Shown piece after piece: positions 1-9,091 of a DNA stretch of 64,000 nucleotides. Each line of letters opens with the position of its first letter. Position 1 is the first letter of the stretch. The translations under genes and the position numbers were made by a program. The notes under the pieces were generated by a model that saw only the letters and a program-made list of their open reading frames with translations, searched no databases and had not been told where the DNA came from. The stretch spans positions 124,001 through 188,000 of the forward strand of contig JADKBN010000029.1 of assembly GCA_016715065.1 (NCBI GenBank). Reading direction: 5' to 3'. This DNA is from Fibrobacterota bacterium. GTDB taxonomy: Bacteria; Fibrobacterota; Fibrobacteria; UBA5070.

Positions 1-1811
1 GCGTGGCAGGTGTCCAGTCCCAGTCCATCACGGTGGACCGCCAGATGCGCCGCTACGGCGTGCCCCGCTTGGCCTTCGTGAACAAGTGCGACCGTACCGG
101 AGCCAACCCGTTCCGCGGTGCCACCCAGTTGCGCGAAAAGTTGAACCTGAACGCGGTCATGATCCAGATCCCGATGGGCCTGGAAGAGAAGCTGGTCGGC
201 GTGATCGACCTGGTTACCATGAAGGCGTTCTACAACGAGGGCGAGTCCGGTGAAACCGTTCGCGAAGCGGAAATCCCCACCGATTTTCCCGCGACCAACC
301 ACCTGATCTACCCGAACATCCTGGAAGAAGCCAAGGTGTACCGCGAAAAGATGCTGGACGGCTTGTCGCCCTTCGACGAAGAAATCGACGAGCTGCGCCT
401 GATGGAACAGGAAATCCCTGTCGAAAAGATCCGCGCCGCCATCCGCAAGGGTGTGATCTCCCTCCAGCTGGTGCCTGTGCTCTGCGGATCCGCTTACAAG
501 AACCGTGGCGTCCAGAAGTTGCTGGACGGTGTGAACTTGTATCTGCCCAACCCCTACGACGTGCAGAACTACGCGTTGGACCTGGACAAGGGCGAAGAGA
601 AGATCGAGATGATCACCGACGACTCCAAGCCGCTGGTGGCCTACGCCTTCAAGCTGCAGGAATCGAAGTACGGACAGCTCACCTATGTGCGCGTCTACCA
701 AGGCAAGATCACCAAGGGTCTGACCATCTACAACCAGACCACCAAGAAAAAGGTGAACGTCGGTCGTCTGGTGCGCATGCACTCGGAAAAGATGGAAGAA
801 ATCACCGAGTCCTCCTCCGGTGACATCGTGGCGCTGTACGGCATCGATTGCTCGTCGGGCACCACCTTCACCGACGGCAAGGTCAACGTGAACATGACCT
901 CCATGTTCGTTCCCGAAGCCGTGATTTCGCTGAAGATCGAGGCCAAGAACCGCGACCACCTGGTCAACATGTCCAAGGCCATCAACCGCTTCACCAAGGA
1001 AGATCCCACCTTCCGTTGCCGCGTCGACGAAGAATCCGGCGAAACCATCATCGCGGGCATGGGTGAACTCCACTTGGACGTGTACGTGGAACGCATGCGT
1101 CGCGAGTACGGCGTGGAAGTGTCCACCGGCAAGCCCCAGGTGGCCTACCGCGAAGCCGTCACCCAAAAAGCCGAGTTCTCCTACACCCACAAGAAGCAGA
1201 CGGGTGGATCGGGTCAATTCGCGAAGGTCGGCGGCTGGATCGAGCCCATTCCTCCCGAAGAAGCCAAGGACTACGAATTTGTCGACGACATCGTTGGCGG
1301 CGTGATCCCCAAGGAATTCATCGGTTCTTGCGACAAGGGCTTCCAGTCCTGTCTCGGCGGCGGCGGCCTCATCGGCTTCCCCATCGTGCGCATCCGCGTG
1401 GGCATCAACGACGGCGCGACCCACCAGGTCGACTCGTCGGACAACGCCTTCCAGATCGCCGCTCGTATGGCCTTCCGTGAAACCTACCCCAAGGCCAAGC
1501 CTCAGATCCTGGAACCCATCATGAAGGTCCAGATCGACACTCCCACGGAGTTCCAGGGCACCATCATGGGCAACCTGAACGGCCGTCGCGGCGTGATCCT
1601 GGGCACCACCGAGGACATGGCCTACACCCGCATCGACGTGGAAGTTCCGCTCTCGGAAATGTTCGGTTACGCCACGGAGCTGCGCTCCATGAGCCAAGGC
1701 AAGGCCGAGTTCACGATGGAATTCGCCAAATACGAAGCCGTGCCGCGCTCGGTGGGCGAAGAGCTCCAGAAGAAGTACGGCGGCGCCAAGCGTCTGGGCG
1801 GCGACGACTAA
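1..1811 (+). CDS. fusA: Elongation factor G, C-terminal 602 residues (5' end cut by the window edge)
   Basis: Ribosomal translocase GTPase that moves tRNA and mRNA after peptide bond formation. The first visible residues already lie inside the GTPase domain. The NKCD base-recognition motif is at residues 27-30 of the visible part, so about 100 residues with the P-loop lie upstream of the window and the GTG at base 3 is not a start. Domains II to V follow, and domain V holds the typical LRSMSQGKAEFTMEF segment before a short GGDD tail. The domain IV loop reads KKQTGGSGQF, which resembles the mitochondrial EF-G1/spirochaete-type subfamily more than canonical bacterial EF-G. That subfamily call is inference; whether a second fusA exists elsewhere cannot be seen. 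A good terminator follows the TAA. Confidence 0.95.
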   Translation, partial: VAGVQSQSITVDRQMRRYGVPRLAFVNKCDRTGANPFRGATQLREKLNLNAVMIQIPMGLEEKLVGVIDLVTMKAFYNEGESGETVREAEIPTDFPATNHLIYPNILEEAKVYREKMLDGLSPFDEEIDELRLMEQEIPVEKIRAAIRKGVISLQLVPVLCGSAYKNRGVQKLLDGVNLYLPNPYDVQNYALDLDKGEEKIEMITDDSKPLVAYAFKLQESKYGQLTYVRVYQGKITKGLTIYNQTTKKKVNVGRLVRMHSEKMEEITESSSGDIVALYGIDCSSGTTFTDGKVNVNMTSMFVPEAVISLKIEAKNRDHLVNMSKAINRFTKEDPTFRCRVDEESGETIIAGMGELHLDVYVERMRREYGVEVSTGKPQVAYREAVTQKAEFSYTHKKQTGGSGQFAKVGGWIEPIPPEEAKDYEFVDDIVGGVIPKEFIGSCDKGFQSCLGGGGLIGFPIVRIRVGINDGATHQVDSSDNAFQIAARMAFRETYPKAKPQILEPIMKVQIDTPTEFQGTIMGNLNGRRGVILGTTEDMAYTRIDVEVPLSEMFGYATELRSMSQGKAEFTMEFAKYEAVPRSVGEELQKKYGGAKRLGGDD

Positions 1812-1837
1812 GCTTCGACGAAAACTGTCGAGACTCG

Positions 1838-1875
1838 AGGGCCGCATCCGAAAGGATGGCGGCCCTTTTTGTTTT
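1838..1875 (+). terminator. Intrinsic terminator of the EF-G gene
   Basis: An 11-bp GC-rich stem (GGGCCGCATCC at 1839-1849, with its complement at 1854-1865 carrying one bulged G) closes a GAAA tetraloop. TTTTTGTTTT follows directly. It starts 27 bases after the EF-G stop codon and has the classic rho-independent form. Confidence 0.92.
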
Positions 1876-2045
1876 CCGAAATTCCGGTTGGCCGGCCCCC
1901 ACCGAAGGGGTGCGAAGCGAACCTAAAAAATGGGTCCCCAGAACCTCCGAAGATTCCAATCCGAACGCAGAAAATCCCAAAAAATGTTCGAAAGGGATTG
2001 TCACCGTCTTGTCACAGAAGACAAAAAATTCCATTTTTGGGGCCT

Positions 2046-2489
2046 ATGAAAAAATCACTCCCGTTCCTTGCCCTAATTGCCGCCTTTGTTTTCGCCTCCG
2101 CTCGCCCTGCCGAGGCCAAGGCTGGAATCCCCATTTTCTGGTCCTCCGGCACGGAGAAGATCGTCAAGGTGGCAGATTTCCCGGATACCGGCGATTTCAA
2201 GATCGATGCCAACGAAAATTTGGATCCCGGCTACAAGTTCAAGCAGGTCCAGCTGTTTTGGCTGCCCCTGTGGAACTACGGCGGGGAGTGGTGCGGCTAC
2301 GTTGGCAAAGACGACACCTACTTGGAAATTCCCAAGGCCACGCTGGATTCCTTGGCGAAGTCGGTGAATGTCACTCTGCCGGATTCCCCAAGCCTGGGCC
2401 TTTGGAACACGATCGGCGGCAAGCTGATTGTGGTTTTGCTTCTGGTCGGAGCGATTGGCGTGTTTTTCCTGAAGAACTCCGACGACTGA
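2046..2489 (+). CDS. Small exported protein with C-terminal membrane anchor, unknown function
   Basis: 147 residues, not recognised. Residues 1-24 form a signal peptide (MKKSLPFLALIAAFVFASA, then an AEA cleavage-like site). A periplasmic middle part has many aromatic residues, including WLPLWNYGGEWCGYVG. A single hydrophobic segment near residues 119-141 precedes the charged end KNSDD. The layout predicts a protein exported by Sec and held in the inner membrane by its C-terminus. The start was placed at the ATG before the signal peptide; the same frame is open upstream to 1869, but that part has no coding character. The ribosome site is weak (GGGG about 5 bases upstream). The gene stands between two terminators and so is probably a single-gene transcript. 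Confidence 0.7.
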   Translation: MKKSLPFLALIAAFVFASARPAEAKAGIPIFWSSGTEKIVKVADFPDTGDFKIDANENLDPGYKFKQVQLFWLPLWNYGGEWCGYVGKDDTYLEIPKATLDSLAKSVNVTLPDSPSLGLWNTIGGKLIVVLLLVGAIGVFFLKNSDD

Positions 2490-2537
2490 TCATAATTCGA
2501 TCCAGTACTTCCAGGTTCCTTCGGGAACCGATCCGAA

Positions 2538-2565
2538 CCCACGCATCAAGGATGCGTGGGTTTTT
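2538..2565 (+). terminator. Intrinsic terminator of the small exported protein gene
   Basis: Perfect 10-bp stem (CCCACGCATC / GATGCGTGGG) with loop AAG, followed by TTTTT at 2561-2565. It lies 48 bases past the stop of the plus-strand gene. Part of the hairpin also encodes the last codons of the convergent minus-strand gene that ends at 2546. Confidence 0.9.
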
Positions 2566-2944
2566 GCTTTGATGGAGCGGTATCTGCCAGGCTATCCGCA
2601 GTGATTGCCTGGAGCACATCGGAAAAATCGCCTTCCACCCCGCCACGGAACCCCGAAACGCGGTAGAAATATAGGGTCCGGGAAGTCAAGCCGGAGTCGG
2701 CATGTGTCACCGCACCGCGCACCTTGGCGATGGAGCTCCAGGGGCCTGCACTGGCGGTCGAACGGAAGACTTCGTAACTGTCGCAGGCTGGACACAGCGA
2801 CCATTTCAGGAGAATGCGGTCGGGACTGGCAGTCGCTGCCAGGATGGGAGTCGCTGTCGAGTCTGTTCCGATCGACGGCGGAACCAAGGCTCCCCCGAAG
2901 GAGAAGGAGGCTGTAGCGACGAGGATGCGAAACGTGGAATGCAT
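2546..2944 (-). CDS. Secreted fibronectin type III-like domain protein
   Basis: 132 residues. The ATG at 2944 follows a GGAG ribosome site 6 bases away and begins a signal peptide (MHSTFRILVATASFSFGGAL). The rest is one fibronectin type III-like beta-sandwich. Visible elements are the ILLKWSLCPACDSYEVFRS strand pair, a central DSGLTSRTLYFYRVSGFR segment and a closing FSDVLQAIT strand. Such domains mediate binding or act as spacers in secreted proteins; no enzyme motif is present. It lies 125 bases downstream of the DUF3108 gene on the same strand, so it may be the last gene of the coaX-purD operon or have its own promoter. Its last codons are part of a hairpin that terminates the opposite strand. 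Confidence 0.65.
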   Translation of the reverse strand: MHSTFRILVATASFSFGGALVPPSIGTDSTATPILAATASPDRILLKWSLCPACDSYEVFRSTASAGPWSSIAKVRGAVTHADSGLTSRTLYFYRVSGFRGGVEGDFSDVLQAITADSLADTAPSKQKPTHP

Positions 2945-3069
2945 GGAAAACTCCAGAAGCGAAGGCGTTGCGGCCGGACCTTCGAAGTTGGGCAACTCGA
3001 CTCAATCTACAAACCTGAGCGGGAACAGGAATCGGGTGCGGCAGAAGTCGGAGATTCGTTCAGGAAAGA

Positions 3070-3810
3070 TTATGGGGCGGTGCGATTTGTCAGAACGGCT
3101 TTGATCGTACCGAGAGCGATCTTGGACTCCATGCGCAGCGGTACGTGCAGAGGGTCGTCCGTCATCCAGATGGTCAGGGTGCCTTTGGATGCGAACAGGG
3201 CGTCGCCATGGATTTTGGGGACCACCACCAGCACCGGAGTTTTGCCAGCCCCCGCCTCGATGGTGTCGCGGCGAAGGCATTGGACTTCGACGGAAGCGAA
3301 GCGCTTGCGATTGTCCACCATGGACAAAAATTGCGATTTGCCTGGAACCAGCGAATCCAACCGGACCTTGACCAGCGCCGAGAGCAAATCGTATTCACCA
3401 CCCTCCAAAGTCAGGGTGGTGTCGGGTTTGGAGACCCCTTTGATCTGGCCGGAAACAACCGCCATGTTCTTGGAGCGCTGGAAGTTGATCCGAATGTCCG
3501 CCGAATAATCGCCTTCCCTCTGCGACTTGCGAAACTGGACAGGCAACCCGGTGGAGACATGCACGAAGGACTGGATGGTGTCCAAGACCGGATACATGGA
3601 TTGGATGGTCTGGTTGGCACGGGCGGTGGTTCGCACCGCCACCAGCACCGGATTGGTGGTGGGAAGGCATTCGATGGTGGCTCTGCCGACAACCACCCCT
3701 GCCCAGGATACGTCGTAGTGGAGTCTCTCGCCCTGCAGGGGATGCGCAGCGAAGGCACAGGCCGCAAGTAGCCCGCAGGAGACTAAAAGATTGCGCAAGG
3801 CTTGGATCAA
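3070..3810 (-). CDS. DUF3108 domain exported protein
   Basis: 246 residues, recognised as a DUF3108 (PF11306) protein. These are exported proteins of unknown biochemical role, often found among envelope genes. The TTG start at 3810 overlaps the purD stop (TTGA) and is preceded by GAGG six bases upstream, so translation is probably coupled to purD. Residues 1-21 (IQALRNLLVSCGLLAACAFAA) form a signal peptide. The mature part begins with the family-typical ERLHYDVSWAGVVVGRATIE segment. Later parts hold the LTLEGGEYDLLSALVKVR stretch and a C-terminal beta-rich half. No ATG is available near the N-terminus, so the unusual start is well supported. Confidence 0.85.
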   Translation of the reverse strand: MIQALRNLLVSCGLLAACAFAAHPLQGERLHYDVSWAGVVVGRATIECLPTTNPVLVAVRTTARANQTIQSMYPVLDTIQSFVHVSTGLPVQFRKSQREGDYSADIRINFQRSKNMAVVSGQIKGVSKPDTTLTLEGGEYDLLSALVKVRLDSLVPGKSQFLSMVDNRKRFASVEVQCLRRDTIEAGAGKTPVLVVVPKIHGDALFASKGTLTIWMTDDPLHVPLRMESKIALGTIKAVLTNRTAP

Positions 3811-5105
3811 GGCGTGCCTCGGGAAATCAGGGCGGCGAGTCCGCGGGCGGCGATGTCCTTTCGAAACTGCATGCCCTCGAAGGAAATGGAATCGACCCCA
3901 CGGTAGGTGTTTTCCACTGCCTGTGCCAAGGTCTCGCCCGTTCCAACCACCCCGAGCACTCGGCCACCCGATGTGACCACGCGCTCTTGATCGTCCACGG
4001 TGGTTCCCGCATGCAGGACATGGACATTTTCCAGTGCTTCGGCTTGGTCGAGGCCTGCCACGACGCGTCCCTTGCGCACCGTGCCCGGGTAACCTTCGGC
4101 GGCCAGCACCACGATGCTGGACCATCGCCGGGGGGCGGTCACATGGACATCTCCCAGCCTGCGTGCCAAGGCCGCCTGGCAGAGATCCACCAGATCCGCT
4201 TCGAGGATCGGCAACACGCACTGTGTTTCCGGATCGCCGAGGCGGCAATTGAACTCCACCACCTTTGGTCCCGCCTTGGTCAGCATGACACCAACATACA
4301 GGATTCCGTGGTACGGGCAACCTTCCACTTCCATCGCTTTGAGCGTGGGCTCCACGATATTTTGGCAAACCGCGGCCAAGACGGCTGGTGTCGCGATCGG
4401 GGCTGGGGAATAGGCTCCCATGCCGCCGGTGTTGGGACCTTGATCGCCATCGCGCAAACGCTTGTGGTCTTGGGCCGACGGAAGCAGGATGTAACGGGAT
4501 CCATCGCACAGCGCGAAGACGGACAATTCTTCGCCTTGCATGAACTCTTCCACGACGACTTCGTCACCGGCCTCGCCAAAAATCTTGTCGTCGCCGAGCA
4601 TCTGGCGTGCGGCGGCGATGGCCTCCTCGCGAGTCATGCAGACCACGGCACCTTTGCCCGCCGCAAGACCGGAAGCCTTCACCACCACCGGAACCGGGCA
4701 TTCGCTGAGGTGAGCCAGCAACGGATCCAGTTCGGTGAAGGTCAGGAATGCGGCCGTGGGAATGCCATGGCGGAGCATCAGCTCCTTGGAAAACACCTTG
4801 GAAGATTCCAGCCTTGCGGCAGCCTGGGTGGGACCCAGCGCTGGAATCGATACTTCCTGAAGTCGATCCACCAACCCCAAGGCTAGCGGGATTTCCGGGC
4901 CGACAAAGACCCAGTCAAACGCTTGTTCCTGCGCCAGGGAGACCATGGCGTCGATTTGGTCGACCCCCACGGCGTGACAAGGAACGATCCGTGCGATGCC
5001 AGGATTGCCCGGCGCGGCGTGGACCTCGGGAGCATGCACACTCTCGAGAAGTTTGCGAACGATGGCGTGTTCACGCCCTCCGGAACCGACAACCAGGATT
5101 TTCAT
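3807..5105 (-). CDS. purD: Phosphoribosylamine-glycine ligase (GAR synthetase)
   Basis: 432 residues, the usual length. It joins phosphoribosylamine and glycine with ATP to form glycinamide ribonucleotide, the second step of de novo purine synthesis in the cytoplasm. The N-terminal MKILVVGSGGREHAIVRKL, the ATP-grasp core (VVVKASGLAAGKGAVV), the NTGGMGAYSPAP loop and the metal-binding EFNCRLGDPETQ motif are all present. It starts 7 bases after the stop of the large Ig-like gene and overlaps the DUF3108 gene by 4 bases, so it sits inside an envelope-gene operon rather than a purine operon. purN, the next enzyme of the pathway, lies at 32185-32775. Confidence 0.97.
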   Translation of the reverse strand: MKILVVGSGGREHAIVRKLLESVHAPEVHAAPGNPGIARIVPCHAVGVDQIDAMVSLAQEQAFDWVFVGPEIPLALGLVDRLQEVSIPALGPTQAAARLESSKVFSKELMLRHGIPTAAFLTFTELDPLLAHLSECPVPVVVKASGLAAGKGAVVCMTREEAIAAARQMLGDDKIFGEAGDEVVVEEFMQGEELSVFALCDGSRYILLPSAQDHKRLRDGDQGPNTGGMGAYSPAPIATPAVLAAVCQNIVEPTLKAMEVEGCPYHGILYVGVMLTKAGPKVVEFNCRLGDPETQCVLPILEADLVDLCQAALARRLGDVHVTAPRRWSSIVVLAAEGYPGTVRKGRVVAGLDQAEALENVHVLHAGTTVDDQERVVTSGGRVLGVVGTGETLAQAVENTYRGVDSISFEGMQFRKDIAARGLAALISRGTP

Positions 5106-5112
5106 GGTCGGC

Positions 5113-7512
5113 TCAAGGTAGAATCCCGCTGGCCCAGTTGACATCCGCACGGGCACCCCACCCTGATTCTCCCGGGCCCCAACCCACTCGACCCGTCGCC
5201 TCCAGGGTTCCCAGCCAGGAGACCTGAGGGCGTGCGCGAAGTCCAAGTGAAAAACGTTGGAGGAATCGTCCTGAAATGAGTCGGTCGTCTCGGACGATGC
5301 CTGCGCCGGCCGAGAGGTTCCAGGGCCCGCGTACCCAGCCTTCCAGCCGGGAAAGGATCACGATGTTGTTGCGGTCGAACGCGTCCTTGAGGACCTGGCT
5401 GACCAACGGGGCATAATGGCCTTTCATGCGTTCCAGATCCTGAACACCATGCACCGAATCCAAGAGGGTGACCAACCCCGAGGTGTCGGTGAGCATGATC
5501 GCCTGACGAATCCATCCGAACACCTCGCACTCCACGGAAAACGGGATCCAGCCTCGAGGAACCGATCGCCCCCCCAAACGAGTCATGATTCCGCCCGTGA
5601 GGAGTTTTCGGTCGGGAACCCGCAGCCCCAGCCCCAAGTCGCCTCCCAAAGATGCCCCTAGGGAGCGAAGCGAGGCCGGCAACAGGTCCGCACCCAACAA
5701 CAGGAACGGGAAATCCGCTCCCGATCCGGGGCCAGTGAACCAATGGACCGGCTGAGGAGAGAAGATTCCCGCTCGACCGGTTCCGAAATCGTACGCCACG
5801 ATCCAGGGATTCACCTCGTCGGCCCATCGTGTATCGACACGCCAGCCCGAGGGGGACCGGCCTTTGGCCTGGAATGCAACCCAGCGCTCGGTGGACTGGC
5901 CAAGCGTATCCTTGGCCACCAGGCGCGCTGCCCAGGTTCCGGAGGATCTCGGTGCCACCAACAGTTCGGATCCAGTCCACCGCATGGGCGAACCGACGGG
6001 AATATCTGCTGTCAGCGTGATTTCCCCGCCCTGTGGATCGCTCACCACCGGGCGATAGGAGCGTGCCGCGCCTTCCGGCACTTCGGAGCCACCCACGTCA
6101 CCCGAAAAGCGCGGCGGTTCGTAGCGACGGACCATCCGGTTGTGCTGTAGGCTGCGAACCCTGTCCCCTTCCCTGAACCAGAACGTGATCCGGACGGCGC
6201 CTGTACGCTGCGAACGGAAAGCCAGCCGCTGTCCATCCCAATCCAGGTCCAGATTGCCCCGCACCGAATCCAGGCGGATGCCCTGTCGTTTCCACTCCCC
6301 CATCAGCGCTCCGGGAACCCAGCGGTACCATCTGCCTTGCAGGAGGGTGTCGAAGGGAAGGTCCACCCGCAATCCCTCCGTGGCCAGCACATGTTCGCGC
6401 TCTCTGACAGGAAGTGTCCAGCTGCGGCGCACCTGGCCTCCGGCTGGATCCGTGACCGCCATCGAAAAGGAGAAATTCTTCCCGCAATGTCCGGCTGGCT
6501 GCGACCAGACCACCTCGCCGCGGAGGGAGTCCCACTCCATGCCGGGGGGTGGTTGTTCCAGCCGCACTTTCAGGCGGGACAAATGCCAGTCCCGGCTCGA
6601 AATCCAGGGGCGGAAGACCCAAGGCTCGCTGCAGGAGCCTTCCTGGGGCTCGCCTTCCAACACAGGAGGAGTCCGGAGGAACACCGAAGGATTCCAATGC
6701 AGGGTGTCGGAACCTCGCGCGCCGGAGACCACGAAGCTCGCCTGGAAACGGCCCTGCATGGTCGGGATGCCTTTGAGGGTGCGCTGTTGCGGATCCCATT
6801 TCAGGCCTTCAGGCAAAGTGCCGCCCACCGAATACTGGAAGTTCGCGGAGTTTCCCCCCGAATCGTCCACGGCCCAACCCTGCCATGACAGATCTTGACC
6901 AACCCATATCGTGTCCATCGGGGTGGCGGACACCCATCGGGGCTTCCCCGCCTGGGGGGCCGCATCCTTGGGCTTTTCGCGTTCGATGGCGATCGCACGG
7001 ATCTTGTCCAGGAAGCCCGCGGGAGCCGTGATCACCAATCGACCGCCCTCCGTGCTCAGAAACAGACGCTGGCCGTCCGGAACACCGCCCATGGATTGTT
7101 CCATGCTCTTGAGCAGAGACGCGCCGAACTCGTAGAGCTTGCGTTCCTTCGCTCCGCCCACCGCCTTGGCTCGTGCCGTCCAAGCCGCAGGTGTGGATCC
7201 CGCCTGGACCCGGGCCAGCGGCGATTGGCGGAGGTTCCGCAAGGCGCCTTCGGTGGAAAGCGTCTGCCAGACATCGGCGTCCACCAGGAACGCCTTGTCT
7301 GTGAACCGCAGGATATCTCCCTGCTGCAGACCTCCAGAGGGATTGCCCAACAGGAAGTAAGGCCTGCCCGTGGCGCGAAACCGCGCCTGGAGCTTGGCGA
7401 CCACCGCGTCGTCGGAGAGGGTCGCCACCGAAAACATTCCCATGGTGGAGGGGTTCCATTGCGACCAGGCGGGCAGTGCCAGCGCCAGGCAAAGCATGAG
7501 GCCCAGGCGCAT
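5113..7512 (-). CDS. Large exported protein with putative Ig-like domain, partner of the ExbB-like motor genes
   Basis: 799 residues, function unknown. The start region has a signal peptide (MRLGLMLCLALALPAWSQ). Residues about 20-200 are an unrecognised globular part. Next come PKWVSATP-type beta strands and an Ig/cadherin-like stretch around residues 225-285 with the He_PIG-like pattern LPEGLKWDPQQRTLKGIP. More beta-sandwich-like segments and a C-terminal third rich in alternating hydrophobic residues and glycine follow, which could be a beta-barrel. The ATG at 7512 lies two bases after the upstream stop; a GTG at 7518 that overlaps that stop (GTGA) is an alternative start. It belongs to the coaX-purD operon directly after the motor-like pair, which suggests an envelope role. 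Confidence 0.7.
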   Translation of the reverse strand: MRLGLMLCLALALPAWSQWNPSTMGMFSVATLSDDAVVAKLQARFRATGRPYFLLGNPSGGLQQGDILRFTDKAFLVDADVWQTLSTEGALRNLRQSPLARVQAGSTPAAWTARAKAVGGAKERKLYEFGASLLKSMEQSMGGVPDGQRLFLSTEGGRLVITAPAGFLDKIRAIAIEREKPKDAAPQAGKPRWVSATPMDTIWVGQDLSWQGWAVDDSGGNSANFQYSVGGTLPEGLKWDPQQRTLKGIPTMQGRFQASFVVSGARGSDTLHWNPSVFLRTPPVLEGEPQEGSCSEPWVFRPWISSRDWHLSRLKVRLEQPPPGMEWDSLRGEVVWSQPAGHCGKNFSFSMAVTDPAGGQVRRSWTLPVREREHVLATEGLRVDLPFDTLLQGRWYRWVPGALMGEWKRQGIRLDSVRGNLDLDWDGQRLAFRSQRTGAVRITFWFREGDRVRSLQHNRMVRRYEPPRFSGDVGGSEVPEGAARSYRPVVSDPQGGEITLTADIPVGSPMRWTGSELLVAPRSSGTWAARLVAKDTLGQSTERWVAFQAKGRSPSGWRVDTRWADEVNPWIVAYDFGTGRAGIFSPQPVHWFTGPGSGADFPFLLLGADLLPASLRSLGASLGGDLGLGLRVPDRKLLTGGIMTRLGGRSVPRGWIPFSVECEVFGWIRQAIMLTDTSGLVTLLDSVHGVQDLERMKGHYAPLVSQVLKDAFDRNNIVILSRLEGWVRGPWNLSAGAGIVRDDRLISGRFLQRFSLGLRARPQVSWLGTLEATGRVGWGPGESGWGARADVNWASGILP

Positions 7513-7514
7513 CC

Positions 7515-8045
7515 TCACGGAGACACCCGGGAGATCCAGCTCTTGTAGCCGGCCATGGTGCGTCCCACCACTCCCTTGTCGCCGTAGTCGACAGAATCCG
7601 ACCACGTGAACCATTGTTTTTCGTCCGCACTCCACCCGATCTGCCCGTACTGGCACGTGGGTGTCTCCGACCTGGCCTGGGCGTGCATGCGCACGTACCG
7701 TCCCTGTTTTTTTTCATGGAGCGCCACCACCACAGAACTGTCCGGCATGGACGCCTCGATCCAAACGGAGTCCTGGTCGGCGGTTGTCGACAGCCTCACA
7801 TGGGCCTTGCCCAAGCCGAATGCCGTGGCGTAGGGATTGTTTTCCATCGTCGCCGTGGCGCGCGTGGCGGTCTTGTCCCAGATTCCGTCCTTGCGGGCTT
7901 CCACCGTCTTGGCTTTTTCCAGGTTCACCATGGGAACCAGGAACACCACACGCAGCACCAGCAGAACGGTGAGGATGGTCAGGACGGACTCGAACGTGAC
8001 CGCCTCCCCCAGTTCCACGCGAGGTTTTCGACCGAACCTGCTCAC
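7515..8045 (-). CDS. Single-pass membrane protein, possible ExbD-like partner
   Basis: 176 residues, not assigned to a family. A short positively charged N-terminus (MSRFGRKPRVELGEAVTFE) precedes one membrane segment at about 20-40 (VLTILTVLLVLRVVFLVPMV). A periplasmic domain of about 135 residues follows. This is the topology of ExbD/TolR/MotB stators. E19, at the edge of the membrane segment, could stand in for the proton-carrying Asp of ExbD, and R32 inside the segment is unusual. The GTG start overlaps the stop of the ExbB-like gene by 4 bases (GTGA). The ExbD role is inference from topology and neighbourhood, not from sequence similarity. Confidence 0.72.
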   Translation of the reverse strand: MSRFGRKPRVELGEAVTFESVLTILTVLLVLRVVFLVPMVNLEKAKTVEARKDGIWDKTATRATATMENNPYATAFGLGKAHVRLSTTADQDSVWIEASMPDSSVVVALHEKKQGRYVRMHAQARSETPTCQYGQIGWSADEKQWFTWSDSVDYGDKGVVGRTMAGYKSWISRVSP

Positions 8046-9091
8046 GACTTCCCGGCTCCCGGCGGCAGCGCCGCCTCCCGCTTGGTGGCCAAAAATCGGC
8101 GATAATCGGATTCCCACGCGGCCAGTTCGTCGATGCGGGCGGACAGCGCCTGTTGCGATTTGCCCAGTCCCTCGATCAGTCGATGCGAACCCTGGATGGA
8201 TCCGGCCAGCGCCACCAACTGGTCGTCCAACAGTTTTTGTGCCTGGGCGAGGCGCTGTGCCACGGCGGCCGGGTCGAGCCCCGTTCCGTCGCAGATGGGA
8301 TCGGCTTGCGCGCCTTTGATGGCCGGACGCAGGACGCCGATGTTCCAATCGGCCAGATGGGTGTCGACCTGTTCGAAATCGCGGAAGAAGCTTTCCAGCA
8401 CCTGGACGGAAATGGCTTCCAAGGCCAGGGACAAGGCCGTGGCGACCAGGGTCGCCTGGATGGCGTAGGCGTCTTCGTCGATCGCTTGGGCGATGTCGTG
8501 GATGAATCGCATTTCGCCATCGGAATCGGAAAGTCCCAGGATGGCGCGCTTCATGGGCGGGAAGGTGAGCAACAAGCCCACCAGGGTGCCCAGGAATCCC
8601 AGCTTCATGACCGTGCGGTTGATGAGGGCGTGGATACCCAATCGCCGGTGCTCCACCAATCCGCGCCGACCGGTGCTGTTGCGCAACAGTTCCAGTCCCA
8701 CTTCCACCTCGTGGCACAGACCCATGTCCAGCCATGCCAGGACCAGGTCGCGGCAATCCGAGGGTGGAAGGCCTTCCAAAGTGGAAGACAATTTCCGGGT
8801 ATCCAGTGCGCTTCCGGCCGACTTCAGGGCGGAGAGCACCTGGGCTGCGAGGGCGGATTCCCGGATCAGCATCAGCAGCTGCACGAGCAACACGATCTGT
8901 CCGATCGTGAACAGGACATACAGGGCGACAAGCACGGGATTTTGCAGGAAGTTCGGATCGAAGTGCCGGATGGCGAAAAAGGCGGCCACCGCCAGTGAAC
9001 AGGGCAATAGGAGGGAGACGAATGCACGTGTCCGCAGACGTTGGAGAATCTTGATGCCGCTGTTGAGGGGATGGTCGGCGCGATGGATCAT
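8042..9091 (-). CDS. MotA/TolQ/ExbB-type proton channel family protein
   Basis: 349 residues. The family forms inner-membrane proton channels that energise envelope processes. Predicted membrane segments are near residues 23-41, 52-76, 163-180 and 211-230. The last two carry the family signatures: LGFLGTLVGLLLTF and IQATLVATALSLALEAISV, with the polar Thr that lines the channel in ExbB and TolQ. Residues 80-160 form a long cytoplasmic loop and the last 110 residues are a cytoplasmic, probably coiled, tail. The ATG overlaps the upstream stop (ATGA), and the downstream ExbD-like gene begins GTGA inside this stop. It is not next to tonB, tolA or flagellar genes, so its client is unknown. Confidence 0.82.
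   Translation of the reverse strand: MIHRADHPLNSGIKILQRLRTRAFVSLLLPCSLAVAAFFAIRHFDPNFLQNPVLVALYVLFTIGQIVLLVQLLMLIRESALAAQVLSALKSAGSALDTRKLSSTLEGLPPSDCRDLVLAWLDMGLCHEVEVGLELLRNSTGRRGLVEHRRLGIHALINRTVMKLGFLGTLVGLLLTFPPMKRAILGLSDSDGEMRFIHDIAQAIDEDAYAIQATLVATALSLALEAISVQVLESFFRDFEQVDTHLADWNIGVLRPAIKGAQADPICDGTGLDPAAVAQRLAQAQKLLDDQLVALAGSIQGSHRLIEGLGKSQQALSARIDELAAWESDYRRFLATKREAALPPGAGKS

Noticed and set aside
3..5. GTG as a start of a complete EF-G gene
   Set aside because: The protein already begins inside the GTPase domain; the real start lies before the window.
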